A DNA stretch of 64,000 nucleotides, from the NCBI RefSeq assembly GCF_032397745.1, contig NZ_CP135921.1, positions 1,302,001 through 1,366,000 of the forward strand. The letters are read 5' to 3'. A program made the position numbers and the translations under genes. This DNA is from Bradyrhizobium prioriisuperbiae (lineage in GTDB: Bacteria > Pseudomonadota > Alphaproteobacteria > Rhizobiales > Xanthobacteraceae). Position 1 is the first letter of the stretch. The number at the start of each line of letters is the position of its first letter. Positions 9,905 to 19,065 of this stretch are shown here, in pieces. The notes beneath the pieces are model-generated. The model saw only the letters and a list, made by a program, of their open reading frames with translations, ran no database searches and was not told the origin of the DNA.

Positions 9905-11854
9905 TCACGGCACGGTTTCCTTCGGGCGCGCCCCGTCACGCCCGAGCCTTGGCTGCGCGATCCCGTCCGTCGTCCGGCCCGAAACCGCGCGTCCCGTCGC
10001 GTTGAGATAAGCCGAGCCGAAATGTACGTCGGGCTCGAGATAAGCGCCCTCGCCCCATTCGTTCCAGGCGTTGATGCAGACGACCGGCTCGCCGAAAAAT
10101 GGCTGGTGCTGCGCTCTTTCCACCAAGGCCGCGAGCCACGCCTCGTAAGCCGCAGGCGTCGAGCCGTGGATCACCAATCCCTTGCCCTGCCGCCGGGCAT
10201 CATTATCCCAGCTCGCCACCGCGGTCTTGATCAGCGGAAACGGCGGCGGCTTTTCACCAAGGGAGCAGCGAACCACGTCGTCATACCGATAGACTTCGCC
10301 CGCGAACGTATCGTCGAGACACTGAACCTGTGAATTGACTTCGCGCAGCTGTGTCGTGAGCTTGTGCGGGGGAAATTCGACGGCTCCGTCCAACCCAAAT
10401 GGACGCGGGTCGGCATCTTCGAAACTCTGCCCCATGATAATGACAGGATTCTCGCCGTGCCGGTCCCGAAACATCGTACGCCAACCTGCGATGATCCGTG
10501 CGGCATCGGGGATCAGTCCCGGCCGATAGATCATCAGAAGCGGCCGCCCTTTCAGGCGGAGATAACGCGCGTCAGCAAAGTGCCGTGCGAAGTCCGCGAC
10601 CAGCGGACCGTCATCCTCAGGACGGTAATCCTGGGAAATCAGCACTTCGTCGTCACGGCCGTCCCAGCGGCGCGTCCAGTTTTCGTTCGCCCACATCAGG
10701 CAGAACGGCATGTCGATATCGCCCCGATCCAGGAACTGGTCGAGCGGCTTCTCCATCAGCCGCCGGCCATTGAATGCATAGTAATAAAACACGAAGCCAT
10801 GAATGGCCGCGGCCTTCGCCATCGCCACCTGCCGCTGCATGATGTCGATGTGGTCCAGCGAGTAAAATCCGAGGTCGCGCGGTATGCGCGGCTGGTAATG
10901 ATCCATGAAGCGCGGCACGCCGCGCACGACATTGGTCCATTCGGTAAAGCCCGTGCCCCACCATGTGTCATTCTCCGGAAACGCATGGAATTGCGTCAGG
11001 TAATTGACGAGAATTTTCGCCTGCGGCCTGGTGCTCGCTGCCAGCGGCCGCGGCTCCTCAAATGCCGGACCGGGTTTTGTGAACCGCTTGATCTGCGAAG
11101 GAATCGTCGCCTCATTCTCCGGAGGATGGGGGAACACACCGCTCTCGTGGCGATGCGCAAGGTAATGCAGCAGCGGATTGTGGGTTGTCTCGCCGCGCAG
11201 ATAGCGCTGGATATAGAACTTGGCATCGAACACGCGGGACGGATTGCGTCCCTCGCGAAAGCCGTACCGATTGAAATGTTCGAACGGATCAGCCCCGGCT
11301 TCGGCGATGTCGCGATAGGTTTCCAGATAGTAGGCAGCATCGAACTCGGGGATCGGACTGAACGGCCCGAACCGACGCCGGAGATAATGCGCCAGCGCAT
11401 TATCGCTGACGGCAACACCATAAGCCTGGCGATACCAGGCTGGATCGAACAGCGGGCCCGGCCGGTATCCATCGCGCTCACCGGAACGTGCGTAATGCAG
11501 CAGTGGCTGCTGCCCGGATGAACGCACCTCCGGGTATGTCCTCAGATACCAGGCCGGATCGAACAGCGGGTTCGGGCGCCGTCCCTCCAGATAACCGTGC
11601 AGATAAAAATGCAGGAACGGATCACGGCCGAAAGACACGATATCCGGATAAGCGTTTTTATAAAATTCTTCGTCAAATAACCCGATCGAACGGAGATGTT
11701 TGGAAAGCAATTGCAGGTCTGCTCGCACGGCATCGATCGATGGCGCATCGCCTCGCGTTGCGCCTGTCCGGGGCACACGGAAGGGGGGCTTAACTGCTCC
11801 GCGGTTTTCGTCCGTGTCCGAGCGCCGCGTTGAGTCTGATGGGAGTTTTGACAT
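9905..11854 (-). CDS. WbsX-family glycan protein with five N-terminal ~38-residue repeats
   Basis: A 649-residue protein predicted to act on a surface polysaccharide. Residues about 60-245 hold five repeats starting at F60, F98, F136, F171 and F209, with the pattern FDxxWYxxxYPDV, then G-x-x-PLxHYxxxGxxEGR, so spacing is 38, 38, 35 and 38 residues. Residues about 280-630 are a WbsX/GH99-like domain (YLTQFHAFPEND, GTGFTEWTNV, WANENWTRRWDG, INAWNEWGEGAYLEP), closely related to the one in the next gene. First gene of the leftward operon 11854 to 3916; it starts back to back with the methyltransferase (191-bp gap to 12046). WbsX domains occur in O-antigen and capsule clusters; the biochemical reaction is not established. 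Confidence 0.88.
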   Translation of the reverse strand: MSKLPSDSTRRSDTDENRGAVKPPFRVPRTGATRGDAPSIDAVRADLQLLSKHLRSIGLFDEEFYKNAYPDIVSFGRDPFLHFYLHGYLEGRRPNPLFDPAWYLRTYPEVRSSGQQPLLHYARSGERDGYRPGPLFDPAWYRQAYGVAVSDNALAHYLRRRFGPFSPIPEFDAAYYLETYRDIAEAGADPFEHFNRYGFREGRNPSRVFDAKFYIQRYLRGETTHNPLLHYLAHRHESGVFPHPPENEATIPSQIKRFTKPGPAFEEPRPLAASTRPQAKILVNYLTQFHAFPENDTWWGTGFTEWTNVVRGVPRFMDHYQPRIPRDLGFYSLDHIDIMQRQVAMAKAAAIHGFVFYYYAFNGRRLMEKPLDQFLDRGDIDMPFCLMWANENWTRRWDGRDDEVLISQDYRPEDDGPLVADFARHFADARYLRLKGRPLLMIYRPGLIPDAARIIAGWRTMFRDRHGENPVIIMGQSFEDADPRPFGLDGAVEFPPHKLTTQLREVNSQVQCLDDTFAGEVYRYDDVVRCSLGEKPPPFPLIKTAVASWDNDARRQGKGLVIHGSTPAAYEAWLAALVERAQHQPFFGEPVVCINAWNEWGEGAYLEPDVHFGSAYLNATGRAVSGRTTDGIAQPRLGRDGARPKETVP

Positions 11855-12063
11855 GAACAGCCGTTCGACACCGCATTCAGATACAAAACCTTCAGATCAT
11901 GTTTGGCTGTGAACGATGACAGTTCCAATAGCTATTACGCAACTGCACATCGCTGCATCAGGTTGCGGGTGACAAACCGTTAACGCGCCGCAGTCCAACT
12001 TGAGTCGCATTCTTTCGAATTTGTCAGCGTTTAAAACGCCAGTCTGTGGGTAAGAATGATTCC

Positions 12064-12735
12064 ATGATCACATCGCAAAACGACACTCGGGAACTTCCGC
12101 GCTCATCGCACATGACAAGGGCCAAACGTGTGCTTAACGCGGGCTCCGGCCCGAAATCCACCCGCCGGCTGAGCGGCCTGTTCGATGCCGCTGGCTGGCA
12201 GGAAATCCGCTTCGACGTCGATCCGATGGTCCAGCCGGACGTCGTCGGATCGATGACGAACCTGCGCACGCATTTCGAGGTGCGCAGCTTCGATGCGGTG
12301 TGGTCGTCGCACAGCCTGGAGCACCTTCACAGCCACGAAATTCCGCTCGCCCTCACCGAGTTCCAGCGTATTCTGAGGCCCGACGGCTATGCGCTCATCA
12401 CTTGTCCGGATCTGGAGACAGTGATGTCCCTGTTTCTGGAGCATGGATCGGATCACGTGGTCTATCGGTCCGCCGTGGGACCGATCACGCCCCTCGACAT
12501 GATGTTCGGCCATTCGCCGTCGATCGCCTCCGGCAATGTCCATATGGCGCATAACTCCGGCCTGACGTCCGCCCGGCTCGGGGACCTGCTGTTGCGGGCC
12601 GGCTTCACCGAAGCCATCACAAAACGGCAGGGCTTCGACCTGTGGGCGCTGGCGCTGATGGAAAACGCAGATCGCAACGCCATCATGCGCCGGCTACAGG
12701 CCGTCGGGCTCGACTTCTCGGAAGATTCTGCATGA
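12064..12735 (+). CDS. Class I SAM-dependent methyltransferase
   Basis: Small methyltransferase, probably methylating a sugar or a surface protein. The SAM-binding motif I is RVLNAGSGPKS near residue 23; motif regions FDVDPM and FDAVWSSHSLEHL follow, then ILRPDGYALITCPD, the usual post-motif strand. The ATG at 12064 is preferred; a GTG at 12046 would add six residues, and neither has a strong Shine-Dalgarno sequence. The TGA stop overlaps the ATG of the next gene (ATGA), so it is coupled to the two SapC-like genes. It is divergent from the leftward glycan operon. Confidence 0.82.
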   Translation: MITSQNDTRELPRSSHMTRAKRVLNAGSGPKSTRRLSGLFDAAGWQEIRFDVDPMVQPDVVGSMTNLRTHFEVRSFDAVWSSHSLEHLHSHEIPLALTEFQRILRPDGYALITCPDLETVMSLFLEHGSDHVVYRSAVGPITPLDMMFGHSPSIASGNVHMAHNSGLTSARLGDLLLRAGFTEAITKRQGFDLWALALMENADRNAIMRRLQAVGLDFSEDSA

Positions 12736-13568
12736 CGACGTCACAATCGGTCGTGCTGTCGGGCGACGAGAGAACGACGACCGCGTTGTGCGAACGACCG
12801 CTCGCACTTGAGAAGGATGTGCTTCGCCGGCGTATCTATGCACCCCTGGCCTACGCGCCGGTCCGTAACGCGGCCGTTGTTCCGGCAGTCCACTCCGAGT
12901 GCCTCTCCCTCGCCTCCTGGTTTCCGCTGGTCTGGCGACGCCAGGGATCTGCCCTGGAATTCGTCGCCATCCGTGCCCTGCTGAACGACCAGCGCGCGCA
13001 ACCGCCCGCCGCCCGCACGCTGCTCCCGATGATCCTTCATGGCTATCCCTTTGTGTTCGATCCAGACCTGCCGACCGGATTGCAGTCCCGCAAGATGCTG
13101 GACGACGTTTTTGCCGACGCGCCGACCGATGTCGGCGCGACCATCACGACCGTCAATCACCGGTTGTCACGCGCCACCATGAGCCGGTTCCAGACGCTGG
13201 ACCGGTTTGCCCATGACATGACGGTGACGGCCGCCGTCACCGAAGCGCTTGGTGCGCTGAATGCGTTCGAGCCATGGGCCTTGAAATTCAACATCGACGG
13301 TCACACGGTGGAGATTCCAGACCTTCTGGTGATCCGCCCGGCGCTGTTCGATGGCGGTACGCTTGCCCCGCTGCTGCAACAGTTGGGAATTCCGTGCGCA
13401 CAGATGCTCAGTCTGCATCGCATCTCGCTGTTCCGGGCCGGCATCCTGCTGGTGATGGCGAAAGCTTTCCTCAAAGCGACCCGCGATCAGGCGCCAGTCC
13501 CTGGGAGGACCGCCGATATGGAGCCGCCGCCCGCCCCCAACGTTCATTTGCAGCCGGCGTCAGCATGA
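12732..13568 (+). CDS. SapC-family protein (first copy)
   Basis: A 278-residue protein resembling the SapC family (PF07277), named from S-layer gene clusters and often found near type I secretion genes; its molecular role is not established. Visible features are the N-terminal paired segments LASWFPLVWRR and LLPMILHGYPFVFD, typical of SapC, and a C-terminal region SLHRISLFRAGILLVMAKAFL. No signal peptide or transmembrane helix is obvious. The ATG at 12732 overlaps the preceding stop by four bases, and its own stop overlaps the next ATG (ATGA), so three genes are tightly coupled. Its job in export or assembly is inferred from the neighbouring T1SS genes. Confidence 0.72.
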   Translation: MTTSQSVVLSGDERTTTALCERPLALEKDVLRRRIYAPLAYAPVRNAAVVPAVHSECLSLASWFPLVWRRQGSALEFVAIRALLNDQRAQPPAARTLLPMILHGYPFVFDPDLPTGLQSRKMLDDVFADAPTDVGATITTVNHRLSRATMSRFQTLDRFAHDMTVTAAVTEALGALNAFEPWALKFNIDGHTVEIPDLLVIRPALFDGGTLAPLLQQLGIPCAQMLSLHRISLFRAGILLVMAKAFLKATRDQAPVPGRTADMEPPPAPNVHLQPASA

Positions 13569-14389
13569 ACCAGCTTGTTCCCCTGCGCGAAGTTGCACAC
13601 CTTCGCGTGAGTCCGCCTGCGGACGACCGCTGGATCGAGAACCTTAGCTGGGTCCCGGTCAGCGCCAGCGAGATCCATCTGGCATGCCGCTACTATCCCG
13701 TCGCGGTCCGGTTCGAAGCCAACCGGCCCCGGCTCGGATTGATCGTCGATCGGCGTTATACCGTGCATGCCCTTCTGACTGCTGATGGCAAGTGGCGCGG
13801 TGCCTATCGGCCGATCGCGCTGCGCTGCTTTCCCTTTCAAGCGCCAAGTGTCGGTGACGATCCTCTCTCCGATATCGTTATCGACCCGGCCTCCACCTAT
13901 CTGTCGGAAACAGCGGGCACTCCGCTGACCGAGGCGGACGGGCAGCCCGGCCAGTTGCTGATCGAAATGCACCGATTGTTCGGTCTCCTGCAGCAAGGGC
14001 AGGACGCATTCGCCGATACGCTGGATCATTTTCTGATCGGTGACCTGCTGGTCCCGCTCTCCGCAGAGGATAGCAGCGGCGAAAACGAAACGCCTCCACT
14101 CCATGTCCTTGACCCGGCGCGATTTTCACATGCCGAGCAGTCGGCGCTGGCCGCCATGGCGCGCCGCAGTTTCGCCAGTGTGGATACCGCCGTCGCCTGT
14201 CTGTTCTCGCTGCAGAACATGCGCGCGGATCACCGCCCGAAAGACAGCGGACGATGGCACCGCCATGCGCCAGCCGCCGCGATCGCCCCCGACATGCTCG
14301 CGATCGACGATCTGTCGCTGGCGCTCGATGACAGCGAACTGATCTCGCTCGCAGACATCGGAGCGATGCCGGCGCCGGCCGGTGCTTAG
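13565..14389 (+). CDS. SapC-family protein (second copy)
   Basis: A 274-residue relative of the preceding gene with the same start layout: an N-terminal VPVSASEIHLACRYYPVAVR, then AYRPIALRCFPFQ, corresponding to the paired SapC segments. It differs strongly in the rest, so this is an old duplication, not a recent copy. The stop codon TAG (14387-14389) lies within the first bases of a dispersed intergenic repeat. It converges on the HlyD-type adaptor gene. SapC function is unknown; association with S-layer or surface protein export is by family name and context. Confidence 0.7.
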   Translation: MNQLVPLREVAHLRVSPPADDRWIENLSWVPVSASEIHLACRYYPVAVRFEANRPRLGLIVDRRYTVHALLTADGKWRGAYRPIALRCFPFQAPSVGDDPLSDIVIDPASTYLSETAGTPLTEADGQPGQLLIEMHRLFGLLQQGQDAFADTLDHFLIGDLLVPLSAEDSSGENETPPLHVLDPARFSHAEQSALAAMARRSFASVDTAVACLFSLQNMRADHRPKDSGRWHRHAPAAAIAPDMLAIDDLSLALDDSELISLADIGAMPAPAGA

Positions 14390-14437
14390 AGCGTTTTCCA
14401 GCGAAGTGGATACCGGTTCGCGCAAAGAAAACGCGTC
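14387..14437. repeat. Dispersed intergenic repeat, copy A
   Basis: A ~50-bp element reading AGAGCGTTTTCCAGCGAAG, then TGGATACCGGTTCGCG and ending in GAAAACGCGTC. Its two ends form an imperfect inverted pair (GCGTTTTC with GAAAACGC). The same element is found in reverse orientation at 45371-45425 and in a diverged form at 44048-44095. Such elements are abundant in Bradyrhizobium-type genomes. Confidence 0.75.
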
Positions 14438-14443
14438 AAGAAT

Positions 14444-15775
14444 CTAGCGCTCACGCATCGATTTCGCCAGCCGATTTCGCAGCGGCGCCGCCAGATAGGA
14501 TAGCACCGTGCGTTCCTGCGTCCGGATGATCGTGTCGACCGTCATGCCGGCGATCATACGATCGCGAATATCTTCTGGAATGGAGTTGCGATCGACGGCA
14601 ACTTCCACCGCGAAATAGGACAGTGGTGGATTCGTCGACGTATCGATGATGCTGTCGCGCGAAATGCTGCGGATGACGCCTTCGAGCGGTTTCAGCTCGA
14701 ACTTCATGAACTGCGGAACGCGAATTTCAGCTTTCTCTCCGGTCAGGATGCGGTCGACGTCGATCGGCTGCACTTTGGCGCGGACCACCAGTGTATCGCT
14801 CAGCGGCACGATGTCGAGAATCGGATCACCGGGCTTGACCACACCGCCAATGGTAAAGATCTTGAGTTGCTGCACGGTGCCCGCCACCGGCGCCTGGATA
14901 TCGATCCGCCTCAGCGCATCCTTGGCGATAATCAGTTGCTGCCCGGCGTCGCTGATGAGCTTGCGAACGTCCGGAAGCGTATTGCCGCCCTCCTGGCGGT
15001 AGTCCTGTTTCAGCTGATCGATGCGCGCCTGCAGCTCGCCGACCTTTTCCTTAGCTTTCGTCCCGTTGATCTTGGCGCTCTCGAGCTGCCCGCGGACCTG
15101 AATCTGCTGGCGTTCCAGCGTCGTCACCCGTGGCAGGGCGACAAGCCCCTTCTCCAGCAACCCCCTGAGATTGGGAAGCTCGACATCGATTGAATCGACC
15201 TGGTCCTGGGCCGTCTTTTGATCGACGGTCGCCTGCCTGATCTCGTCTCTGGCTTGCGCGATCTGCTTTTCAAGCACCTCGATGCCGCGCAGCAAACTCT
15301 GGCGCCGGTTGTCGAATTGTCCCTGATTGTCCCGGATAGCGTTGGCGATGACCGGATCGTCCTTGAACGCGGTGACCTCCCGAGGAAAATCGATCACATC
15401 CAGCATGTCGCGCTGCGCCGTCATTCGGGCCAGCGCCGCACTGGCGATGGCCAGTTGCTGGCGAAAGCCCCTGTCGGTCGCCTCGTTGCGCGTCGGATCC
15501 AGCCGGATCAGGGTATCGCCCTGCTGCACCGTGTCGCCGTCACGGACCAGAATCTCGCGCACGATTCCGCCTTCGAGATGCTGAATCGTCTTGCGATTGG
15601 ATTCGACGGCGATGACGCCATCGGCGACCACGCCGGAATCGATCCGGGCGACCGCGGACCAGCCGCCCAGCACCACGAAGGTGAAAATGATGATCCCGGC
15701 CGCAACCCGCAGCATGACACGCCAGTCGGTCGACGCGAGGGGGGCGGGCAGCAGTTCGATCCGTTCGCCGCTCAT
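14444..15775 (-). CDS. HlyD-family type I secretion periplasmic adaptor
   Basis: Membrane-fusion protein that bridges the inner-membrane ABC exporter and an outer-membrane TolC-like channel. It has 443 residues, a single N-terminal membrane segment at about 22-44 (AGIIIFTFVVLGGWSAVA), the lipoyl-like half motif LEGGIVREILVRDGD, a long coiled-coil region about 100-290, the second half motif IDIQAPVAGTVQQL, and the conserved C-terminal PxDxDRIxxGxxAEIRV region (VQPIDVDRILTG). It follows the ABC exporter gene with a 3-bp gap. The TolC-type partner is not in this window. Confidence 0.92.
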   Translation of the reverse strand: MSGERIELLPAPLASTDWRVMLRVAAGIIIFTFVVLGGWSAVARIDSGVVADGVIAVESNRKTIQHLEGGIVREILVRDGDTVQQGDTLIRLDPTRNEATDRGFRQQLAIASAALARMTAQRDMLDVIDFPREVTAFKDDPVIANAIRDNQGQFDNRRQSLLRGIEVLEKQIAQARDEIRQATVDQKTAQDQVDSIDVELPNLRGLLEKGLVALPRVTTLERQQIQVRGQLESAKINGTKAKEKVGELQARIDQLKQDYRQEGGNTLPDVRKLISDAGQQLIIAKDALRRIDIQAPVAGTVQQLKIFTIGGVVKPGDPILDIVPLSDTLVVRAKVQPIDVDRILTGEKAEIRVPQFMKFELKPLEGVIRSISRDSIIDTSTNPPLSYFAVEVAVDRNSIPEDIRDRMIAGMTVDTIIRTQERTVLSYLAAPLRNRLAKSMRER

Positions 15776-15778
15776 CGC

Positions 15779-17545
15779 CTATCCTCTCTGGTTTTCGAGG
15801 GCACCGGCAATGACCGTCAGCGCTGGCGGCGCCGTCGATCGCGGAATCCGGTTGACGATCTGGTCGCGCGGACCGAAGGCCTGGACGGTGCCGTTGTTCA
15901 GCACCAGAACATCATCGCAATAGCTCAGAATGTTGAGCTTGTGCGTGATGATGATGATACTCGCACCGCTCGCTTTCAGCTTCTGCAGCATCATCAGGAA
16001 CGACTGTTCGGCCAGCGAGTCCAAATTGGAGTTCGGCTCGTCGAGTACCACAAACCGCGGATCGCCATAGACGGCCCGCGCCAGTGCGATCCGGCTACGC
16101 TGTCCGCCGGAGAGCACATGGCCGTTGATTCCGACAGCGGTGTTGTAGCCGTGCGGGAGGGACCGGATCAGATCCTGAATACCGGCGAGTTCGGACGCCG
16201 CAATGAAACGATCGGGGTCCGTCGCCGCCGCCGGATCGAAGCGGGAAATGTTCTCCGCAATGGTGCCGGGCAGCAGCTCGACATCCTGCGGCATATACCC
16301 GAGGTGCTGCCCGAGTTCGTCTTCATTCCAGTGCGACAGATCGTGGTCGCCGATCGCGATGCTGCCGCTGCGCGGCGCCCAGGCGCCGACCAACACCCGT
16401 GCAAGGCAGGATTTGCCCGCGCCACTGGGGCCGATAACCCCCAGGACACGCCCCTCGCCAAGGCTGAAGGTCACATCGTTGAGCAACGGCTTCTCACCGT
16501 TCCCGGCAAAGGCAAACACCCGCGATACCACGAGAGATCCACGCACATGGGGCAGCGAGACTTTCCCACCCTGCGTCTGGGCATCACGCAGCACATCGTC
16601 AAGCCGGCCCAGGGCCGCGAAGAAGTTCGAATAGTTTTTCCAGCCCGAAATCACCTGGTCGATCGGACCCAGCCCGCGCATCATCAGGGTCATGGCAACA
16701 AAGGTGTTGGCCAGGGTGACCTCGCCACGCAGGAACAGCAGCGTTCCGACGGTGTAGATGCCCGCCATCTGATATGCGCGCATGAATTTCGTGATGGACA
16801 CGAAAATCTCCATGCGGCCGGTCGCAGCCGACTGCCAGCCCAGCATGCGCGAATGCAGGCCGTACCAGCGATCGCGCAATGGCGGCAGCATCCCAAGGAC
16901 GCGCACAGCTTCCGAATTGCGCGCGACCGCTTGGCCGAACTCGTGCGATTTCATCGCCAAGCGCTGGTAACGATCCGCATCCGCCTTGGTCAGGCGGTGA
17001 TTGAGCACCGCCAGGACTGCGGTCAACACGATCATCACCAGTCCGACCACGCCGAACAGCCAATTCACGATGGTCATCACGATGATGAAGAGAGGTGACC
17101 AGAATGCGTCGAAGATCGCCGTCAGCGAATTGCCGGACAGAAAATCGCGCACCTGGTTGAAATCGGCGAGCGTGGTCGACGCCCGGGTCGCCGCCCCTGC
17201 CTTGCCGGACCGGTTGGCGGTTTCGAAGATAACGCGACTGAGCCGCTCATCCATCGCGTGCCCGATCCGGACCAGGGCTTTCTTCCGAACCCATTCGAGC
17301 ACGGCGTACATCGCGATCAGGAATGTCGCGATTCCCGCGAGGACGAACAGCGTGTCGACATTCCGGCTGTACATCACGCGATCGAAGATCTGCTCGACAT
17401 AGATCGGCGATGCCAGATACAGCACCGGGCAGAAAAAACTGAATCCGAGCAGCGTCGCGTACGCCGGCAAGAAAGAGCGCAGCTCCGCGAGAAGAGGCGA
17501 CGAGAGTTTGACGTTCAAAGGACCCTCGCAATGACCGTTGCACAC
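15779..17545 (-). CDS. Type I secretion permease/ATPase (PrtD/RsaD-like)
   Basis: Inner-membrane ABC exporter predicted to secrete the adjacent RTX protein. The N-terminal half (about 25-300) is an ABC transmembrane domain; the C-terminal half has Walker A GPSGAGKS, the signature LSGGQRSRIALARA and Walker B FVVLDEPNSNLDS. There is no N-terminal C39 peptidase domain, as expected for RTX exporters. The start is uncertain: GTG at 17545, or TTG at 17518 with GAGGG four bases before it; the latter gives the more typical N-terminus. It lies 123 bp downstream of the RTX gene on the same strand and upstream of the HlyD adaptor, a complete exporter pair minus the outer-membrane channel. Confidence 0.92.
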   Translation of the reverse strand: MCNGHCEGPLNVKLSSPLLAELRSFLPAYATLLGFSFFCPVLYLASPIYVEQIFDRVMYSRNVDTLFVLAGIATFLIAMYAVLEWVRKKALVRIGHAMDERLSRVIFETANRSGKAGAATRASTTLADFNQVRDFLSGNSLTAIFDAFWSPLFIIVMTIVNWLFGVVGLVMIVLTAVLAVLNHRLTKADADRYQRLAMKSHEFGQAVARNSEAVRVLGMLPPLRDRWYGLHSRMLGWQSAATGRMEIFVSITKFMRAYQMAGIYTVGTLLFLRGEVTLANTFVAMTLMMRGLGPIDQVISGWKNYSNFFAALGRLDDVLRDAQTQGGKVSLPHVRGSLVVSRVFAFAGNGEKPLLNDVTFSLGEGRVLGVIGPSGAGKSCLARVLVGAWAPRSGSIAIGDHDLSHWNEDELGQHLGYMPQDVELLPGTIAENISRFDPAAATDPDRFIAASELAGIQDLIRSLPHGYNTAVGINGHVLSGGQRSRIALARAVYGDPRFVVLDEPNSNLDSLAEQSFLMMLQKLKASGASIIIITHKLNILSYCDDVLVLNNGTVQAFGPRDQIVNRIPRSTAPPALTVIAGALENQRG

Positions 17546-17667
17546 GGATAGCGCCTGCCCCGGACATGCAGTTCCGGAACAGGCTGTCGCATTTGTCTTG
17601 TCGCACCTCCGGCGAGAATGCCCGGCATGGCGGCCGGTGCACCCTCGCGCGGTTTAACCAACGCCAC

Positions 17668-19065
17668 TTAGATGTGACGGTCCGTGTCGGTGAAGACCAG
17701 ATTCTCCACATGACTGACGGTAACGGTCTGTCCGTCGGTGAAGTGGATGACGGTCTGGCCGCCATGAGTATGGATCGAGTCGATGTCCGTCGATGCACGA
17801 TCGTCGAACTTGACGGTGTCGCGACCGGAACCGCCATCGATGGTATCGTTGCCATCGTTGCCGACGTGGAAGACGTCGTTGCCGCCGCCGCCGATCAAGG
17901 TGTCGCCACCGGAGCCGGCATAGATAGTGTCGTTGCCGTCGCCGCCGATCACCACCTGATGGTCGCCGTTGCCGGCGTGGATCACGTCTCTTCCATCGCC
18001 GCCGATCAGCGTATCCCAGGCACCGTCACCGCCATACAGGGTGTCGTTGCCGTCACCGCCGCTCAGCAGCTGATGGTCGCCGCTTCCGGCAATCAGCGTA
18101 TCCGAACCCGAGCTGCCATACAGCGAGTCCCAGGCACCCGAACCGCCGACCAACGTATCGCCGCCGCTGCCGGCGCTCAGCAACTGATGATCGCCGCTTC
18201 CGGCAACCAGCGAATCCGCTCCGGAGCCGCCGTACAACGAATCCCAGGCACCCGAGCCGCCGATCAATGTATCGCCACCGCTGCCGGCAATCAGCAACTG
18301 ATGATCGCCGCTTCCACCAACCAGAGAATCCGAGCCCGCGCCGCCATACAGTGAATCCCAGGCACCCGAACCACCGATGATGGTATCGCTGCCGTCGCCG
18401 CCGTCCAGCAACTGATGACTGCCGCTTCCGGCAACCAGCGAATCCGAACCTGCACCGCCGTACAGCGAATCCCAGGTGCCCGAACCGCCTATGACGGTGT
18501 CGCTACCTGCATCGCCGGACAACAGTTGATGGCTGCCGGTGCCCGCGTGCAGCGAGTCGTCACCCGTACCGCCATAGATGCTGTCCTGGCCGGAACCGCC
18601 GATGACCGTATCATCGCCCGCACCGGTGAGCACGACGTCGTCGCCCGAATCTCTGAGCGTCACGAGATCGTCGCCGTGGCCGGTCACGACCATCACGTCG
18701 TGACTGCCGCGAACCGTGAGATTCGCGTCGCCTGAAATGTTCTCGACAATCACCTTGAGGGCAGCGTCGGTGGTGACCGTATTGGTCCCGCTGGTCAGGT
18801 TCAGCACCTCGGCTCTCGGATCGAGCGGCTGAGTGCCGTCGCTGATCTGAACCTTCACGGTCTCATCGTGATGATGGCCTCCGCCGTGATGACCACCGCC
18901 CTGGTGACCTCCGCGGCCAAAGAGATCGAACAAGCCACTGCTGGAATCGTCGTCGAAGCCACCGTGATTCAGGAGATAGTCCACGACCGCCGCGCGGGCA
19001 GCCGGATCGATGTTGGGCGTTAGCAAATGGTTGAGTTCAGTTCTGTCTAGATCATACGTCGCCAT
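17668..19065 (-). CDS. RTX calcium-binding protein, likely T1SS substrate
   Basis: A 465-residue acidic, glycine- and aspartate-rich protein. Residues about 50-72 form a Gly/His-rich stretch (GRGGHQGGGHHGGGHHH), perhaps a metal site. From about residue 150 it is built of GGxGxD nonapeptides arranged in about six longer repeats of 38 residues, each with SLYGG-GSDSL, then GSG-HQLL, then D-I-GGSGAWD. The C-terminus (VKFDDRASTDID, HFTDGQTVTVSHVENLVF) is typical of uncleaved RTX secretion signals. The start ATG at 19063-19065 has AAGGGGT at 19071-19077. Calcium-dependent folding outside the cell and export by the adjacent T1SS are inferred. It is small for an S-layer subunit and could also be an adhesin. 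Confidence 0.9.
   Translation of the reverse strand: MATYDLDRTELNHLLTPNIDPAARAAVVDYLLNHGGFDDDSSSGLFDLFGRGGHQGGGHHGGGHHHDETVKVQISDGTQPLDPRAEVLNLTSGTNTVTTDAALKVIVENISGDANLTVRGSHDVMVVTGHGDDLVTLRDSGDDVVLTGAGDDTVIGGSGQDSIYGGTGDDSLHAGTGSHQLLSGDAGSDTVIGGSGTWDSLYGGAGSDSLVAGSGSHQLLDGGDGSDTIIGGSGAWDSLYGGAGSDSLVGGSGDHQLLIAGSGGDTLIGGSGAWDSLYGGSGADSLVAGSGDHQLLSAGSGGDTLVGGSGAWDSLYGSSGSDTLIAGSGDHQLLSGGDGNDTLYGGDGAWDTLIGGDGRDVIHAGNGDHQVVIGGDGNDTIYAGSGGDTLIGGGGNDVFHVGNDGNDTIDGGSGRDTVKFDDRASTDIDSIHTHGGQTVIHFTDGQTVTVSHVENLVFTDTDRHI
17900..18620 (-). repeat. 114-bp tandem coding repeats of the RTX gene
   Basis: About six DNA repeats of 114 bp, matching the 38-residue protein repeats, share blocks such as GAATCCCAGGCACCCGAACC. 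Copies nearest the middle are most alike, which suggests expansion by unequal crossing over. The region is prone to length variation and assembly error. Confidence 0.8.

Noticed and set aside
15218..17098. Long rightward frame (about 626 codons) across the T1SS genes
   Set aside because: It is the mirror of the ABC exporter and HlyD genes, whose Walker and lipoyl motifs are clear on the other strand.
17900..18620. Regular DNA repeats that could suggest a CRISPR array
   Set aside because: The period is 114 bp, the units are coding for RTX repeats with no unique spacers, and no cas genes are nearby.
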